Assembly (NCBI GenBank): GCA_902494035.1
Contig: CABURV010000003.1
Location: 1 to 48,350, forward strand
Direction of reading: 5' to 3'
DNA from: an uncultured Collinsella sp.
Lineage (GTDB): Bacteria > Actinomycetota > Coriobacteriia > Coriobacteriales > Coriobacteriaceae
Length of the DNA: 48,350 nt
The translations under genes were made by a program, and so were the position numbers. The notes below the pieces were generated by a model. It saw only the letters and a list, made by a program, of their open reading frames with translations, did not search any database and was not told the origin of the DNA. Below, piece by piece: positions 24,783 to 32,393 of this stretch. Position 1 is the stretch's first letter. Every line of letters starts with the position of its first letter.

Positions 24783-24815
24783 CCTGCCAAAATAAACCTG
24801 TCCCTTTTTGGTAGG
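24783..24815. repeat. CCTGCCAAAA palindrome, copy 2
   Basis: It is the same unit as at 24309 in the same orientation, including the leading CCCCAGATAAAA from 24771. One arm base differs (TTTTGGTAGG). The two copies bracket the TCTCTCTAAA array in direct orientation. Confidence 0.85.
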
Positions 24816-24888
24816 TCAGTTAACGCAGTCCAGGTTGAGCATATGCGAGCGAGCAGGCTCCGGGTGCGGTAAGGTGACGTGAAACAAG

Positions 24889-24915
24889 CGGGCGCTGACC
24901 TTTTGGTCGCGCCCG
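24889..24915. repeat. GC-rich hairpin with TTTT loop
   Basis: CGGGCG-CT-GACC pairs with GGTC-G-CGCCCG across a TTTT loop. It stands in gene-free DNA between convergent genes and has no T tract, so its function is unclear. Confidence 0.5.
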
Positions 24916-24965
24916 TGCAGTTGAACGTCAGATTGCCGAGCCCGGGGCCTGCGCAGCGCCGAGCG

Positions 24966-24992
24966 GTTACGTCGTTTGTAAAACGGCGTAAC
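24966..24992 (-). terminator. Hairpin directly after larE
   Basis: GTTACG-T-CGTTT and AAACG-G-CGTAAC form a stem that abuts the larE stop codon. Without a T run, it may protect the 3' end of the message rather than terminate strongly. Confidence 0.5.
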
Positions 24993-25871
24993 TTAAAGGT
25001 TCATGTTGCCGTGGATGTAGGGGGTAACCTCGGGGGAAATATGGTCGCAGCCCAGCTCGCGCAGCGCGGACTCGATAACGGCGGGCAGCGGGGTCTTGCC
25101 CTTGTCGTCGACAGCGGCACCGCCGAGGGCGGCAATCTTGGCGACATCTGCGGGTGCGGCCTCGATATGCATGCAGCCACCGATCAAGCGCGCGCGTACC
25201 TGTGCCAGGTCAAGATCGTGCAGGTAATCCTCGCAGGCGCGGATCAGGGAGACCTTCTCGAACGTAAGCTCCTCGCCCGTGGGGACGCGCGTGGCAAGAC
25301 ATGCTCCCGCCGGCAGGTTCCAAACAGGATAGCCCCATGTGCGTAGTAGCTCGCGCTCTTCGTCCTTGGTAAAGCCGACCTCCATAAGAGGGGAGCGTAC
25401 GCCGAGCTCTTCTGCCGCACGCATGCCGGGGCGGTAGTCACCGCGATCGCTTGCATTGCTGCCATCGATGACGGTGGGAAAGCCGAGCGACTTGGCGTGG
25501 TTGACGATGGCGGTAAAGCCGGCGTGCTTGCAGTGGTAGCAGCGATTGGCATCGTTGCAGATTACTTGGGGGAGCTGCAGCTGATCGACCGAAAGATTGA
25601 GCACGGGGAGCTTAAAATGCGGCCCCTCATTGGCTTGACCGTCGACGGACCGCTCAAACGAAGCCTGTTCGGGCGTGCCGATGAGCGGCGTGGTGAGGTG
25701 AACGAGGAGGGTATTGGTAGGCATGATGCGGGCGCATACGGCGGCCAAAAAGCTGCTGTCAACGCCGCCGGAAAATCCGATGGCCACGCGCCCGTATGCC
25801 AAAAGCAGCTGCTCGAGTGCCGATAGCTTGTCTTGAAGCTCCTCTGCGGGTGCCGTGGTGTCTAAAATCAT
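24993..25871 (-). CDS. larE: LarE-type ATP-dependent sacrificial sulfur transferase
   Basis: This 292-residue PP-loop enzyme has SGGVDSS at residues 34-40 and the family segment DGSNASDRGDYRPGMRAA (about 136-153). It ends in NLPAGACLATRVPTGEELT, where Cys191 sits where LarE donates its own cysteine sulfur. A second pair, C111 and C114 (NRCYHCK), is also present. LarE builds the nickel-pincer cofactor of lactate racemase by thiolating a nicotinate derivative. No larA, larB or larC is in the window, so the partner genes lie elsewhere or this relative has another role. AAGGAACG precedes the ATG. A TATAGT -10 box lies upstream on the minus strand. Confidence 0.85.
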   Translation of the reverse strand: MILDTTAPAEELQDKLSALEQLLLAYGRVAIGFSGGVDSSFLAAVCARIMPTNTLLVHLTTPLIGTPEQASFERSVDGQANEGPHFKLPVLNLSVDQLQLPQVICNDANRCYHCKHAGFTAIVNHAKSLGFPTVIDGSNASDRGDYRPGMRAAEELGVRSPLMEVGFTKDEERELLRTWGYPVWNLPAGACLATRVPTGEELTFEKVSLIRACEDYLHDLDLAQVRARLIGGCMHIEAAPADVAKIAALGGAAVDDKGKTPLPAVIESALRELGCDHISPEVTPYIHGNMNL

Positions 25872-25967
25872 GAAACGTTCCTTATCGTTGAGTACTCGAT
25901 CGAAAACTATAATCCTAATGCGTTACTTGCCATAAGACTTCTATCTATGTAACGAAAGTGCAATATG

Positions 25968-25984
25968 GTATATACGTTATATAC
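25968..25984. promoter_or_regulatory. GTATATA palindrome in the larE/HAD divergent promoter region
   Basis: GTATATA-CGT-TATATAC is a 7-bp inverted repeat in AT-rich DNA about 60 bases before the HAD gene. It may be an operator overlapping a promoter, or simply an AT-rich -10 region. Confidence 0.35.
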
Positions 25985-26044
25985 AAGTTGCCAAATGCGG
26001 TAGAGTTGCGGCAATGCGACAGTGAGAGTCGATGGGGGACCGAT

Positions 26045-26695
26045 ATGATCAAGGCTGTTATTTTTGACATGGATGGAACGCTGGTCGATACCGAGCGTTT
26101 GGGGATTAAGGCCTGGAAGGCAGGCGCCGCTGAGCTGGGGCTCGCAATTGATGATGCGCTGATCCATCAGTTTATCGGCCGCACGCTGCCTGATGTCACG
26201 GGCATTCTCGAGGAGCATTACGGCAGCCACGAGACCGCCGAGGCGATCTATGTCCGCCACAAGGAGATTCGCGACGAGATGGTCAAGACCGAGCTGGAGC
26301 TTAAGGCCGGCGCCGCCGAGTGCCTAGACGAGCTGCTGGCTGCGGGCTATCACGTGGGTCTAGCGACGTCGTCGCGCCACGTTACCGCCGAGCGCAACCT
26401 TAAAGCATTCGGTCTCTTTGACAAGTTTGAGACCGTGACCTGCGGCGAGGACGTCGTGCACGGCAAGCCCGACCCCGAGATGTATCTGCTCGCCTGCGAG
26501 CGCGCGGGCTTTACTCCCGAGGAATGTGCCGTGGTCGAGGATTCGCGCAACGGCTGCGTCTCGGGCATTACGGCTGGCTGCCACGTCTTTGCCGTCCCCG
26601 ATATCGTGCCGCTGCCGCAGGACGTGGTGGATGGCTGCGAGGCCGTGCTCGATACGTTGTTCGATCTGGCGGCGGCGGTCAAGGCCGTGCGCTAG
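26045..26695 (+). CDS. HAD superfamily hydrolase, beta-phosphoglucomutase-like
   Basis: A 216-residue haloacid-dehalogenase-fold phosphatase. Motif I is VIFDMDGTLVD (residues 5-15, with the Asp nucleophile), motif II is LATSSRH (about 108), the motif III Lys lies near HGKPDPEMY (about 137-145), and motif IV is VVEDSRNG (about 162). A helical cap between motifs I and II places it with beta-phosphoglucomutase and small-sugar phosphatases. Mutase and phosphatase cannot be told apart here. The start is the ATG directly before the motif I strand, after GGGGGACC. It is monocistronic. Confidence 0.88.
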   Translation: MIKAVIFDMDGTLVDTERLGIKAWKAGAAELGLAIDDALIHQFIGRTLPDVTGILEEHYGSHETAEAIYVRHKEIRDEMVKTELELKAGAAECLDELLAAGYHVGLATSSRHVTAERNLKAFGLFDKFETVTCGEDVVHGKPDPEMYLLACERAGFTPEECAVVEDSRNGCVSGITAGCHVFAVPDIVPLPQDVVDGCEAVLDTLFDLAAAVKAVR

Positions 26696-26741
26696 ACAAT
26701 TGCGGCGTTGAAACGAGCAATTGCTTACGTTTGCGCTTAAA

Positions 26742-26775
26742 CAAAAGGGGTCCGGCAATGGTCGGGCCTCTTTTG
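26742..26775. terminator. Bidirectional terminator between HAD and LacI genes
   Basis: AAAAGGGG-T-CCG and CGG-G-CCTCTTTT form a hairpin with A and T runs on both sides, between convergent genes. Confidence 0.88.
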
Positions 26776-26808
26776 CTTGAGCGGCGACTTAGCATACTTG
26801 CGGGCGTG

Positions 26809-27921
26809 CTATAGATACGCACCGAGGTTGATGGCCGTGGCGTCGGTCTGGCTGCTTGCCTGGGTGCTGGCGCGTTCCAGCAGGAACGGACGTACCAGTT
26901 CTTGGCGGTTGATGTCCTCGGCGGCGGTGACTGCGGTGACGGTGCGCGCTGTAGAGCCGACGCGGATATGCTTGGTCTTTGCTGGGGCCTTGTTCTCGAT
27001 TTGCTCCATGAGCAATTGAACGCCCTTGCGGCCAATCTCGTAGCCCGGGGGCGCTACCGTAGTGAGCGGGACCGATCCGCTCCAAGCGAGCGGGTTGCCA
27101 TCGCAACCTGCTACGCGTACTTGCCCGGGGACGGCGATGCCTTTGTCGACCAGCGCCGAGATGACGCCCGAGGCCAGCACGTCGGTCAGGCCGACGACAA
27201 AATCGGGGCGTTCGTCGGCGGCGCGCGCGGCGATTTGGGTGCCGATGCCGTAGCCGTCGGCGGCGGTATTCCATTCGCCGGCGTCGATGACTTCGATCTT
27301 GATATCGGGATGTAGGGCGAGCGCCTTATGAATGCCAAGGACGCGCAGGGTGAGTTGCATAAATGCTGCTCGGCCGACGACGACAATATGGTGCGCGCCG
27401 CGGGCGATGGCGAGCTCGGCGATGATGCGGCCTTGTGCCTCGTTGTCGGCGGCCACGTAGTAGCCGGGCTCGGAGCAATGGATGTCCAGATGGACGATCG
27501 GCACGGGCATCTTGGTCAGGGCGGGGTGCCAGTCGGGGGATGCCATGGGCTGAACCATGACGCCGGACATCTGGGTGCCCATAAAGTAGCGCAGGTAATG
27601 GTCCTCGAGAATATCGTCGTTATCGGCGTTGGCGATGAGCAGGTCGTAGCCGTGCTTGCGGGCCTCGTTGTGGGCGCCGCTGGCGATTTGGAGTGAAAAG
27701 CCGTGGTCGAGACGGGGGAGCACCAGGCCAAAGGACTTGGTGGCGCCGCCCGCGAGCTGACGAGCGCTTTGGTTGGGCAGGTAGCCCAGTCGATTGATGG
27801 TTTCGTTAATGAGCTTGAGGGTCTCGGGACGCAGCTTTTCGGGGTGGTTGAGCGCGTTGGAAACCGTGCCCAACGAAACCCCGGCCTCGCGCGCGACGTC
27901 GCTGATTTTTACCTTTGCCAT
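26809..27921 (-). CDS. LacI family transcriptional regulator
   Basis: A 370-residue repressor. The N-terminal helix-turn-helix is VKISDVAREAGVSLGTVSNALNH, with hinge LGYLPNQSARQLAGG. The sugar-binding domain follows (SFGLVLPRLDHGFS, MSGVMVQPMASPD, VVGLTDVLASGVISAL, VAGCDGNPLAWSG, LTTVAPPGYEIGRKGVQLLMEQI). GGGGCC lies just before the ATG; the frame remains open far upstream on this strand, but only as the antisense of glmS. No sugar operon adjoins it: glmS is divergent and a HAD phosphatase convergent. Its target may therefore be distant, or may include the glmS promoter. Confidence 0.9.
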   Translation of the reverse strand: MAKVKISDVAREAGVSLGTVSNALNHPEKLRPETLKLINETINRLGYLPNQSARQLAGGATKSFGLVLPRLDHGFSLQIASGAHNEARKHGYDLLIANADNDDILEDHYLRYFMGTQMSGVMVQPMASPDWHPALTKMPVPIVHLDIHCSEPGYYVAADNEAQGRIIAELAIARGAHHIVVVGRAAFMQLTLRVLGIHKALALHPDIKIEVIDAGEWNTAADGYGIGTQIAARAADERPDFVVGLTDVLASGVISALVDKGIAVPGQVRVAGCDGNPLAWSGSVPLTTVAPPGYEIGRKGVQLLMEQIENKAPAKTKHIRVGSTARTVTAVTAAEDINRQELVRPFLLERASTQASSQTDATAINLGAYL

Positions 27922-28000
27922 AGCGGCCCCTTTGATGCGTTTCAAGTACAAGCCAGATTGTAGCATCGCCCGCCCCTGAGGTGTCAAAACCCGCCTATTA

Positions 28001-28034
28001 GGGACAGGTTTATTTTGGCAGGTTTTATCTGGGC
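28001..28034. repeat. CCTGCCAAAA palindrome, copy 3 (inverted, decayed)
   Basis: It reads GGGACAGGTTTATTTTGGCAGG followed by TTTTATCTGGG on the plus strand, the reverse of the other copies. The far arm is replaced by CGCCTATTA, so the hairpin is broken. Confidence 0.75.
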
Positions 28035-28101
28035 AAACGATGCTGTCAGACCAAACCACCACGAAGGTGCCTGCCCCCTTCGGGGTGGGGTGTGTGTATC
28101 G

Positions 28102-28135
28102 AGTGGTATTCAAGTTGAGATACCACTTCTGGTAT
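28102..28135 (+). promoter_or_regulatory. Three alternating TGGTAT half-sites in the glmS promoter
   Basis: AGTGGTAT (28102-28109) and ATACCACT (28120-28127) form one palindrome. The middle ATACCA then pairs again with TGGTAT at 28130-28135 across only four bases. A TACAAT -10 box at 28157-28162 puts the third half-site in the -35 zone. TGGTAT/ATACCA resembles half-sites of GntR-family regulators, and a GntR gene lies just beyond glmS, but the link is inferred. Confidence 0.5.
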
Positions 28136-28236
28136 ATCAGCTTGCGTTTGCGTGAGTACAATACTCGAACGTTATGCGTCTCAGCGCCCCCTGTGCGTGG
28201 ACGTTTTGCAGTCAAGCGGACGAAGGGATTTATCCT

Positions 28237-30084
28237 ATGTGCGGAATTGTCGGCTACACCGGCTCTGATATTGCAAAGAACATCCTGGTCACAGGCCTCA
28301 AGCGTATGGAGTATCGCGGCTATGACTCCTCGGGCGTCGCGCTCGAGGTGGGCGAGGGCGCCGCGGCGCACCTCGACGTCATCCGCCGCGTGGGCAAGGT
28401 CGCGGGCTTGGAGAGCGAGCTTTCCAACATCGACAGCGACGCTACCTGCGGTATCGGCCACACCCGTTGGGCCACCCACGGCAAGCCCTCCGTCGTTAAC
28501 GCTCACCCCCACACCAGCTGCGACGGTCGTATCGCCATCGTCCACAACGGCATCATCGAGAACTTCGCCGAGCTGCGCGAAGAGCTGGAGGGCCGCGGCC
28601 ACCACTTTAAGAGCGAGACCGATACCGAGGTCTTCGCGCATCTGATCGAAGAGGCTTATGCCGAGACGCACGACCTGATGGCCTCCGTGCGCGAGGCTTG
28701 CGCCCACGTGGTCGGTGCCTATGGTCTGGCCGTCGTGTGCGCTGACGAGCCCGGCGTGATCGCCGTGGCCCGCAAGGATTCCCCGATCGTGGTCGGCGCG
28801 GGCGAGACCGGCGCCTATGTCGCCTCCGACGTCATCGCGCTCATCGACGCCACCCGCGATGTCGTGGTGCTCGAGGACGGTCAGTTTGCCAAGCTTACGC
28901 CCGCAGGCGTCGAGTACACCGACGAGGCCGGCAACGTTATCGAGCCCAAGGTCACCCACATCGACTGGGACCTGGACATGGCAGAAAAGGGCGGTTATCC
29001 CGACTTTATGCTCAAGGAGATCCACGAGCAGCCGCGCGTCGTGCGCGACACGCTGGTGGGCCGCATGACGCCGGCCGGCGAGCTCGACATCGACGAGCTG
29101 GGCCTTTCGCTCGAGGAACTCAACGACATCGACCGCGTCTACGTGATCGCTTGCGGCACCAGCTATCACGCTGGCCTCATTGCCAAGAATCTCATTGAGG
29201 GCTGGGCTCGCATCCCCACCGAGGTGGAGGCGGCCAGCGAGTTCCGTTATCGCAACCCCATCATTACGCCGACGACGCTTGTCGTTGCCGTGTCCCAGTC
29301 GGGCGAGACGGCCGATACCCTTGCCGCCATTCGCGATGCGCGCATCAAGGGTGCCAAGGTCTTCGGCATCACCAACGTGGTGGGCAGCCCCGTGGCGCGT
29401 GAGAGCGACGGCGTCATCTACACCAAGGCCAACAAGGAGATCGCGGTCGCCTCGACCAAGAGCTTCATCGGCCAGGTCGTGAGCCTTACGCTTTTGGCTC
29501 TGCTGCTGGCGCAGGTCAAGTACCGCTTGACCACCAAGCAGGCGCGCATGCTGTTCCGCGAGCTTTCCGATACGGCCGAGCAGATCCAGTGGATTTTGGA
29601 TACCCAAACCGAGGCCGTGCATGAGGCCGCCCTGCTGTGCAAGGACGCGCAGTCGGCGCTGTTCGTGGGCCGTGGCATGGGTGCCGCTATTTCCTACGAG
29701 GGCGCGCTCAAGCTCAAAGAGGTCAGCTACCTGCACGCCGAGGCCTACGCCGCCGGTGAGATGAAGCACGGCCCCATCGCGCTGATCGACCCGGGCTTCC
29801 CTGTCATCGCCGTGGCCACCAAGAGTGCCACCTACGACAAGACCGTGTCGAACCTCATGGAGTGCAAGGCGCGCGGCGCCAAGGTCATCGTCGTTGCCAC
29901 CGAGGGCGATGAGGAGATCAACAAGATCGCCGACTGCATTATCCGCGTGCCAGCAGTCCGCGACGTGTTCAGCCCCATCACGGCGAGCGTCCCGCTGCAG
30001 CTGCTCGCCCGCGAGGTCGCCATCCTGCGCGGCTGTGACGTCGACCAACCCCGAAACCTGGCGAAAAGCGTCACGGTCGAGTAG
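28237..30084 (+). CDS. glmS: Glutamine--fructose-6-phosphate aminotransferase (isomerizing)
   Basis: The enzyme makes glucosamine 6-phosphate from fructose 6-phosphate and glutamine, the first step to peptidoglycan amino sugars. The 615-residue protein starts MCGIVGYTG, so Cys2 is the N-terminal glutaminase nucleophile. HTRWATHGKPS (about 73-83) and HNGIIENF are glutaminase motifs. Two SIS isomerase domains follow (CGTSYHAG and SQSGETADTLAA, then GRGMGAAISYEGALKLKE). The C-terminus ends PRNLAKSVTVE, as in the family. GAAGGGA precedes the ATG, and the Cys2 requirement fixes the start. No glmS ribozyme is recognised in the leader. Confidence 0.97.
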   Translation: MCGIVGYTGSDIAKNILVTGLKRMEYRGYDSSGVALEVGEGAAAHLDVIRRVGKVAGLESELSNIDSDATCGIGHTRWATHGKPSVVNAHPHTSCDGRIAIVHNGIIENFAELREELEGRGHHFKSETDTEVFAHLIEEAYAETHDLMASVREACAHVVGAYGLAVVCADEPGVIAVARKDSPIVVGAGETGAYVASDVIALIDATRDVVVLEDGQFAKLTPAGVEYTDEAGNVIEPKVTHIDWDLDMAEKGGYPDFMLKEIHEQPRVVRDTLVGRMTPAGELDIDELGLSLEELNDIDRVYVIACGTSYHAGLIAKNLIEGWARIPTEVEAASEFRYRNPIITPTTLVVAVSQSGETADTLAAIRDARIKGAKVFGITNVVGSPVARESDGVIYTKANKEIAVASTKSFIGQVVSLTLLALLLAQVKYRLTTKQARMLFRELSDTAEQIQWILDTQTEAVHEAALLCKDAQSALFVGRGMGAAISYEGALKLKEVSYLHAEAYAAGEMKHGPIALIDPGFPVIAVATKSATYDKTVSNLMECKARGAKVIVVATEGDEEINKIADCIIRVPAVRDVFSPITASVPLQLLAREVAILRGCDVDQPRNLAKSVTVE

Positions 30085-30107
30085 TTGGTTCCGCCGTTCT
30101 AGCGACT

Positions 30108-30150
30108 AAGGCCCGGCTCCGCATCAAGACGGAGCCGGGCCTTGTTGCAT
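30108..30150 (+). terminator. Terminator of glmS
   Basis: A perfect 14-bp stem (AAGGCCCGGCTCCG with CGGAGCCGGGCCTT) has an eight-base loop and is followed by a modest T-rich stretch (GTTGCATTT). Confidence 0.88.
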
Positions 30151-30164
30151 TTGCTCGGATAAAA

Positions 30165-30197
30165 CCTGCCAAAATAAACCTGTCCCTTTTTGGCAGG
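30165..30197. repeat. CCTGCCAAAA palindrome, copy 4
   Basis: It is a perfect copy of the 33-bp palindrome, with GATAAAA leading from 30158. It abuts the stop codon of the minus-strand GntR gene. Read from that gene, the hairpin is followed by TTTTATC, so here the repeat may also act as its terminator. Confidence 0.85.
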
Positions 30198-30929
30198 TTA
30201 GCGGAGCTTGCTGGTCTCGAAGTACTCGGGGAACTGGTCCAGAACCTCGGTTTGATTGCGGAACATCATGTGCAGGTGCTTGCTGACCAAAAAGCTCGCT
30301 TCGATGGGGTCGCGACCGGCGATAGCGCGGCGAATCTGCTTGTGCTCGTTCACGATGTCCTGATTGTCGAGAACCTGCGTGGCGGCGCGCAGCCAGCGGA
30401 AGCGCTCCAGGTCGGCATTGGTCTCTTCGAGCCACGACCACACGGTGCTGCGACATGCGATGCTAAAAATCATGTGATGCATGAGGTTGTCGCTCAAAAA
30501 GAAGCCGATGCGATCCTCCTCGGCCATGGCCTTTTCCTGCAGCACGATGGCGCGGTCGAGCTGCTCGATGCCGGCCGACGTGGCGCGCGCACAGCACTCC
30601 ACAATCACCTGCTTTTCCAGATGCTCGCGGATGTAACAGGCACTCTCGGCAAGGGTGAGGTTGATGGGCGAGACGTAGGTGCCGCTCTGGGGCACGGTGC
30701 GCACCAGGCCTTCCTGCGCCAAGCGAACCAAAGCCTCGCGCACGGGCGTGCGACCCATGTCCAGGTCATCGCAAAGCTGCTTGACGCCCAGCTTTTCGCC
30801 CGGCTTGTAGTCCAGGTAGACGATTTTGCGTCGAATGGTGTGGTAGGACTGGTCCTGTAGGCTCGTTTCCTGCTCGCCGACGTGCATCGATTCTTCCATA
30901 GCGCCTCGCAACTGTTCTATCAAACTCAT
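30198..30929 (-). CDS. GntR family regulator with FCD domain (FadR subfamily)
   Basis: A 243-residue regulator. The winged helix-turn-helix (SYHTIRRKIVYLDYKPGEKLGVKQLCDDLDMGRTPVREAL is the conserved span, about 28-67) ends in VRTVPQSGTYVSPI. An all-helical FCD ligand domain follows, with candidate metal or acid-binding His residues in LMHHMIF and SKHLHMMF. FCD regulators usually sense organic acids or sugar acids. The start is uncertain: ATG 30929 has no ribosome site and lies about seven bases past a CATAAT -10 box, whereas ATG 30899 has GAGG four bases upstream. It is divergent from the yeiH-like gene and so probably controls it. Confidence 0.9.
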   Translation of the reverse strand: MSLIEQLRGAMEESMHVGEQETSLQDQSYHTIRRKIVYLDYKPGEKLGVKQLCDDLDMGRTPVREALVRLAQEGLVRTVPQSGTYVSPINLTLAESACYIREHLEKQVIVECCARATSAGIEQLDRAIVLQEKAMAEEDRIGFFLSDNLMHHMIFSIACRSTVWSWLEETNADLERFRWLRAATQVLDNQDIVNEHKQIRRAIAGRDPIEASFLVSKHLHMMFRNQTEVLDQFPEYFETSKLR

Positions 30930-31092
30930 ATGTCAGTTGTTAATTATGCCGCGAATCAGCTCTCCGCGGTGGGTAATTCGGCTGTTGCCTGAGAACTATC
31001 GCGGCATCTTAGTCTGTGTTTGCGCAAGGCTGTGCTCAATGTTGCCGTATCATAAGCCGTCGCAAACGTGAAATAGAAAGAAGGAATCCCAT

Positions 31093-32127
31093 ATGCAACT
31101 GGCAAATATCGTACGCGAGCGCTGGAAAGGCGTCTTGTTCTGCCTGATCATCGCCATTCCCGCGACGTTGCTCGGCAAACAGGTTGAGGTGGTCGGCGGT
31201 CCGGTATTCGCCATCCTCTTTGGCATGGTCCTGGCGCTCGTCTTTCCCAAGAATCGTCGCGAACAGCTCGCCGCCGGCGTCACCTATACGTCCAAAAAAG
31301 TCTTGCAGTACGCGGTTATCCTGCTTGGCTTTGGCATGAACCTCTCCCAGATTCTGTCCAAGGGCGCCCAGTCGCTGCCGATTATCGTGGCGACAATCTC
31401 GACCTCGCTTGTCATCGCCTTTGTGCTCTGCCGCGTTATGAACGTGCCGGGCAAGATCGCGACGCTTGTGGGTGTGGGTTCGTCGATTTGCGGCGGTTCT
31501 GCCATCGCTGCGACCGCACCCGTCATCGATGCCGACGATCGCGAGATTGCCCAGGCTATTTCGGTCATCTTCCTGTTTAACGTTATCGCGGCGCTCGTGT
31601 TTCCGACGCTCGGCGGCATGCTCGGGCTGACCAACGAGGGCTTTGGCCTGTTTGCCGGTACCGCCATCAACGACACCTCGTCCGTAACGGCTGCGGCGAG
31701 CGCCTGGGACAGCATGCACCCCGGCGCCAATGTGCTCGAGAGCGCCACAGTGGTCAAGCTCACCAGGACGCTGGCCATTATTCCCATCACGTTGGTTCTC
31801 GCATGCTGGCAGATGCATCTGGCGCGCAAGGCCGGCGGTGACGCCAAAAGCACGTTCTCGCTTAAACGCGCGTTTCCCATGTTCGTGCTGTTCTTTGTGC
31901 TGGCGAGCGTGATCACCACGGTGCTTCAGCTTCCCGCGTCCTTTACGGCGCCCATCAAGGAGCTGTCGAAATTCTTTATTGTGATGGCCATGGCGGCTAT
32001 TGGCTTTAATACCGATATCGTCGAGCTGGTCAAAAAGGGCGGCAAGCCCATCGCATTGGGCTTTTGCTGCTGGATTGGCATTGCGTGCATGAGTTTGGGA
32101 ATGCAACACGTACTGAGAATCTGGTAG
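31093..32127 (+). CDS. YeiH/UPF0324 family putative anion-exporting membrane protein
   Basis: This 344-residue polytopic protein has about ten hydrophobic helices and the family signature GVGSSICGGSAIAATAPVI near residues 127-145. KLTRTLAIIPITLV and GFNTDIVELVKKGGKPIALG mark the C-terminal half. The UPF0324 (YeiH/YadS-like) family is often annotated as a putative sulfate exporter on thin evidence. AAGAAGGAA precedes the ATG. It shares a 160-base divergent promoter region with the FCD-type GntR gene. In other bacteria yeiH is often divergent from a LysR gene, so a GntR partner is a variation on that theme. Confidence 0.88.
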   Translation: MQLANIVRERWKGVLFCLIIAIPATLLGKQVEVVGGPVFAILFGMVLALVFPKNRREQLAAGVTYTSKKVLQYAVILLGFGMNLSQILSKGAQSLPIIVATISTSLVIAFVLCRVMNVPGKIATLVGVGSSICGGSAIAATAPVIDADDREIAQAISVIFLFNVIAALVFPTLGGMLGLTNEGFGLFAGTAINDTSSVTAAASAWDSMHPGANVLESATVVKLTRTLAIIPITLVLACWQMHLARKAGGDAKSTFSLKRAFPMFVLFFVLASVITTVLQLPASFTAPIKELSKFFIVMAMAAIGFNTDIVELVKKGGKPIALGFCCWIGIACMSLGMQHVLRIW

Positions 32128-32180
32128 AGAAGTAGCTTGTTTGCGTGCTGGTTGCTGGTGAGCGCATTCTCACGGTGGAG

Positions 32181-32243
32181 CGATAGGAGCTCTTGCGGGT
32201 ATGGCTTGTCCGCAGGTTTATAAGTCCCGAAGAGCTCTTATCG
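32181..32243. repeat. Long imperfect inverted repeat before the EBP-like gene
   Basis: CGATAGGAGCTCTTGCGGG (32181-32199) and its near-complement CCCGAAGAGCTCTTATCG (32226-32243) pair with one mismatch and one bulge around a 26-base loop. A second hairpin, CCCCGC/GCGGGG (32244-32267), follows at once. There is no T run. It lies 50 bases past yeiH and 150 before the next start, so it could be a yeiH terminator region or a structured leader. Confidence 0.6.
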
Positions 32244-32393
32244 CCCCGCCAGGATGGCGATGCGGGGCAACACCTATACTCGCAGGACGGCGCTTTCTGC
32301 CCTATAGTGTTTGGTGAGCAATATCGTTCAATTTTGAAACACTTGGTCGTGCGACCGTCGGCGGCTGCATGTCGCCGCGGACAGGGGCAAATC

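Larger units (their letters stand above)
24291..24992. other. 702-base gene-free interval between EIIA and larE
   Basis: I find no convincing coding region on either strand. In order it holds a CCTGCCAAAA palindrome, a lone half-palindrome, the TCTCTCTAAA box array, a plain stretch (24586-24770), a second CCTGCCAAAA palindrome, and two hairpins (24889-24915 and 24966-24992) before the larE stop. Two neighbouring genes converge on it, so it is not an ordinary promoter region. It may be the remains of a lost or mobile unit. Confidence 0.6.

Noticed and set aside
28163..28236. glmS ribozyme in the glmS leader
   Set aside because: The leader from the likely start site is only about 70 bases and lacks the ribozyme's core sequences and pseudoknots.
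27922..30048. Apparent long N-terminal extension of the second LacI gene, opposite glmS
   Set aside because: The LacI helix-turn-helix starts right after the ATG at 27921, which has its own ribosome site; the extension is glmS antisense.
32181..32267. Known riboswitch before the EBP-like gene
   Set aside because: The sequence shows none of the conserved cores I can recall (TPP, cobalamin, SAM, c-di-GMP, ZTP, fluoride), so it is left as an unexplained inverted repeat.
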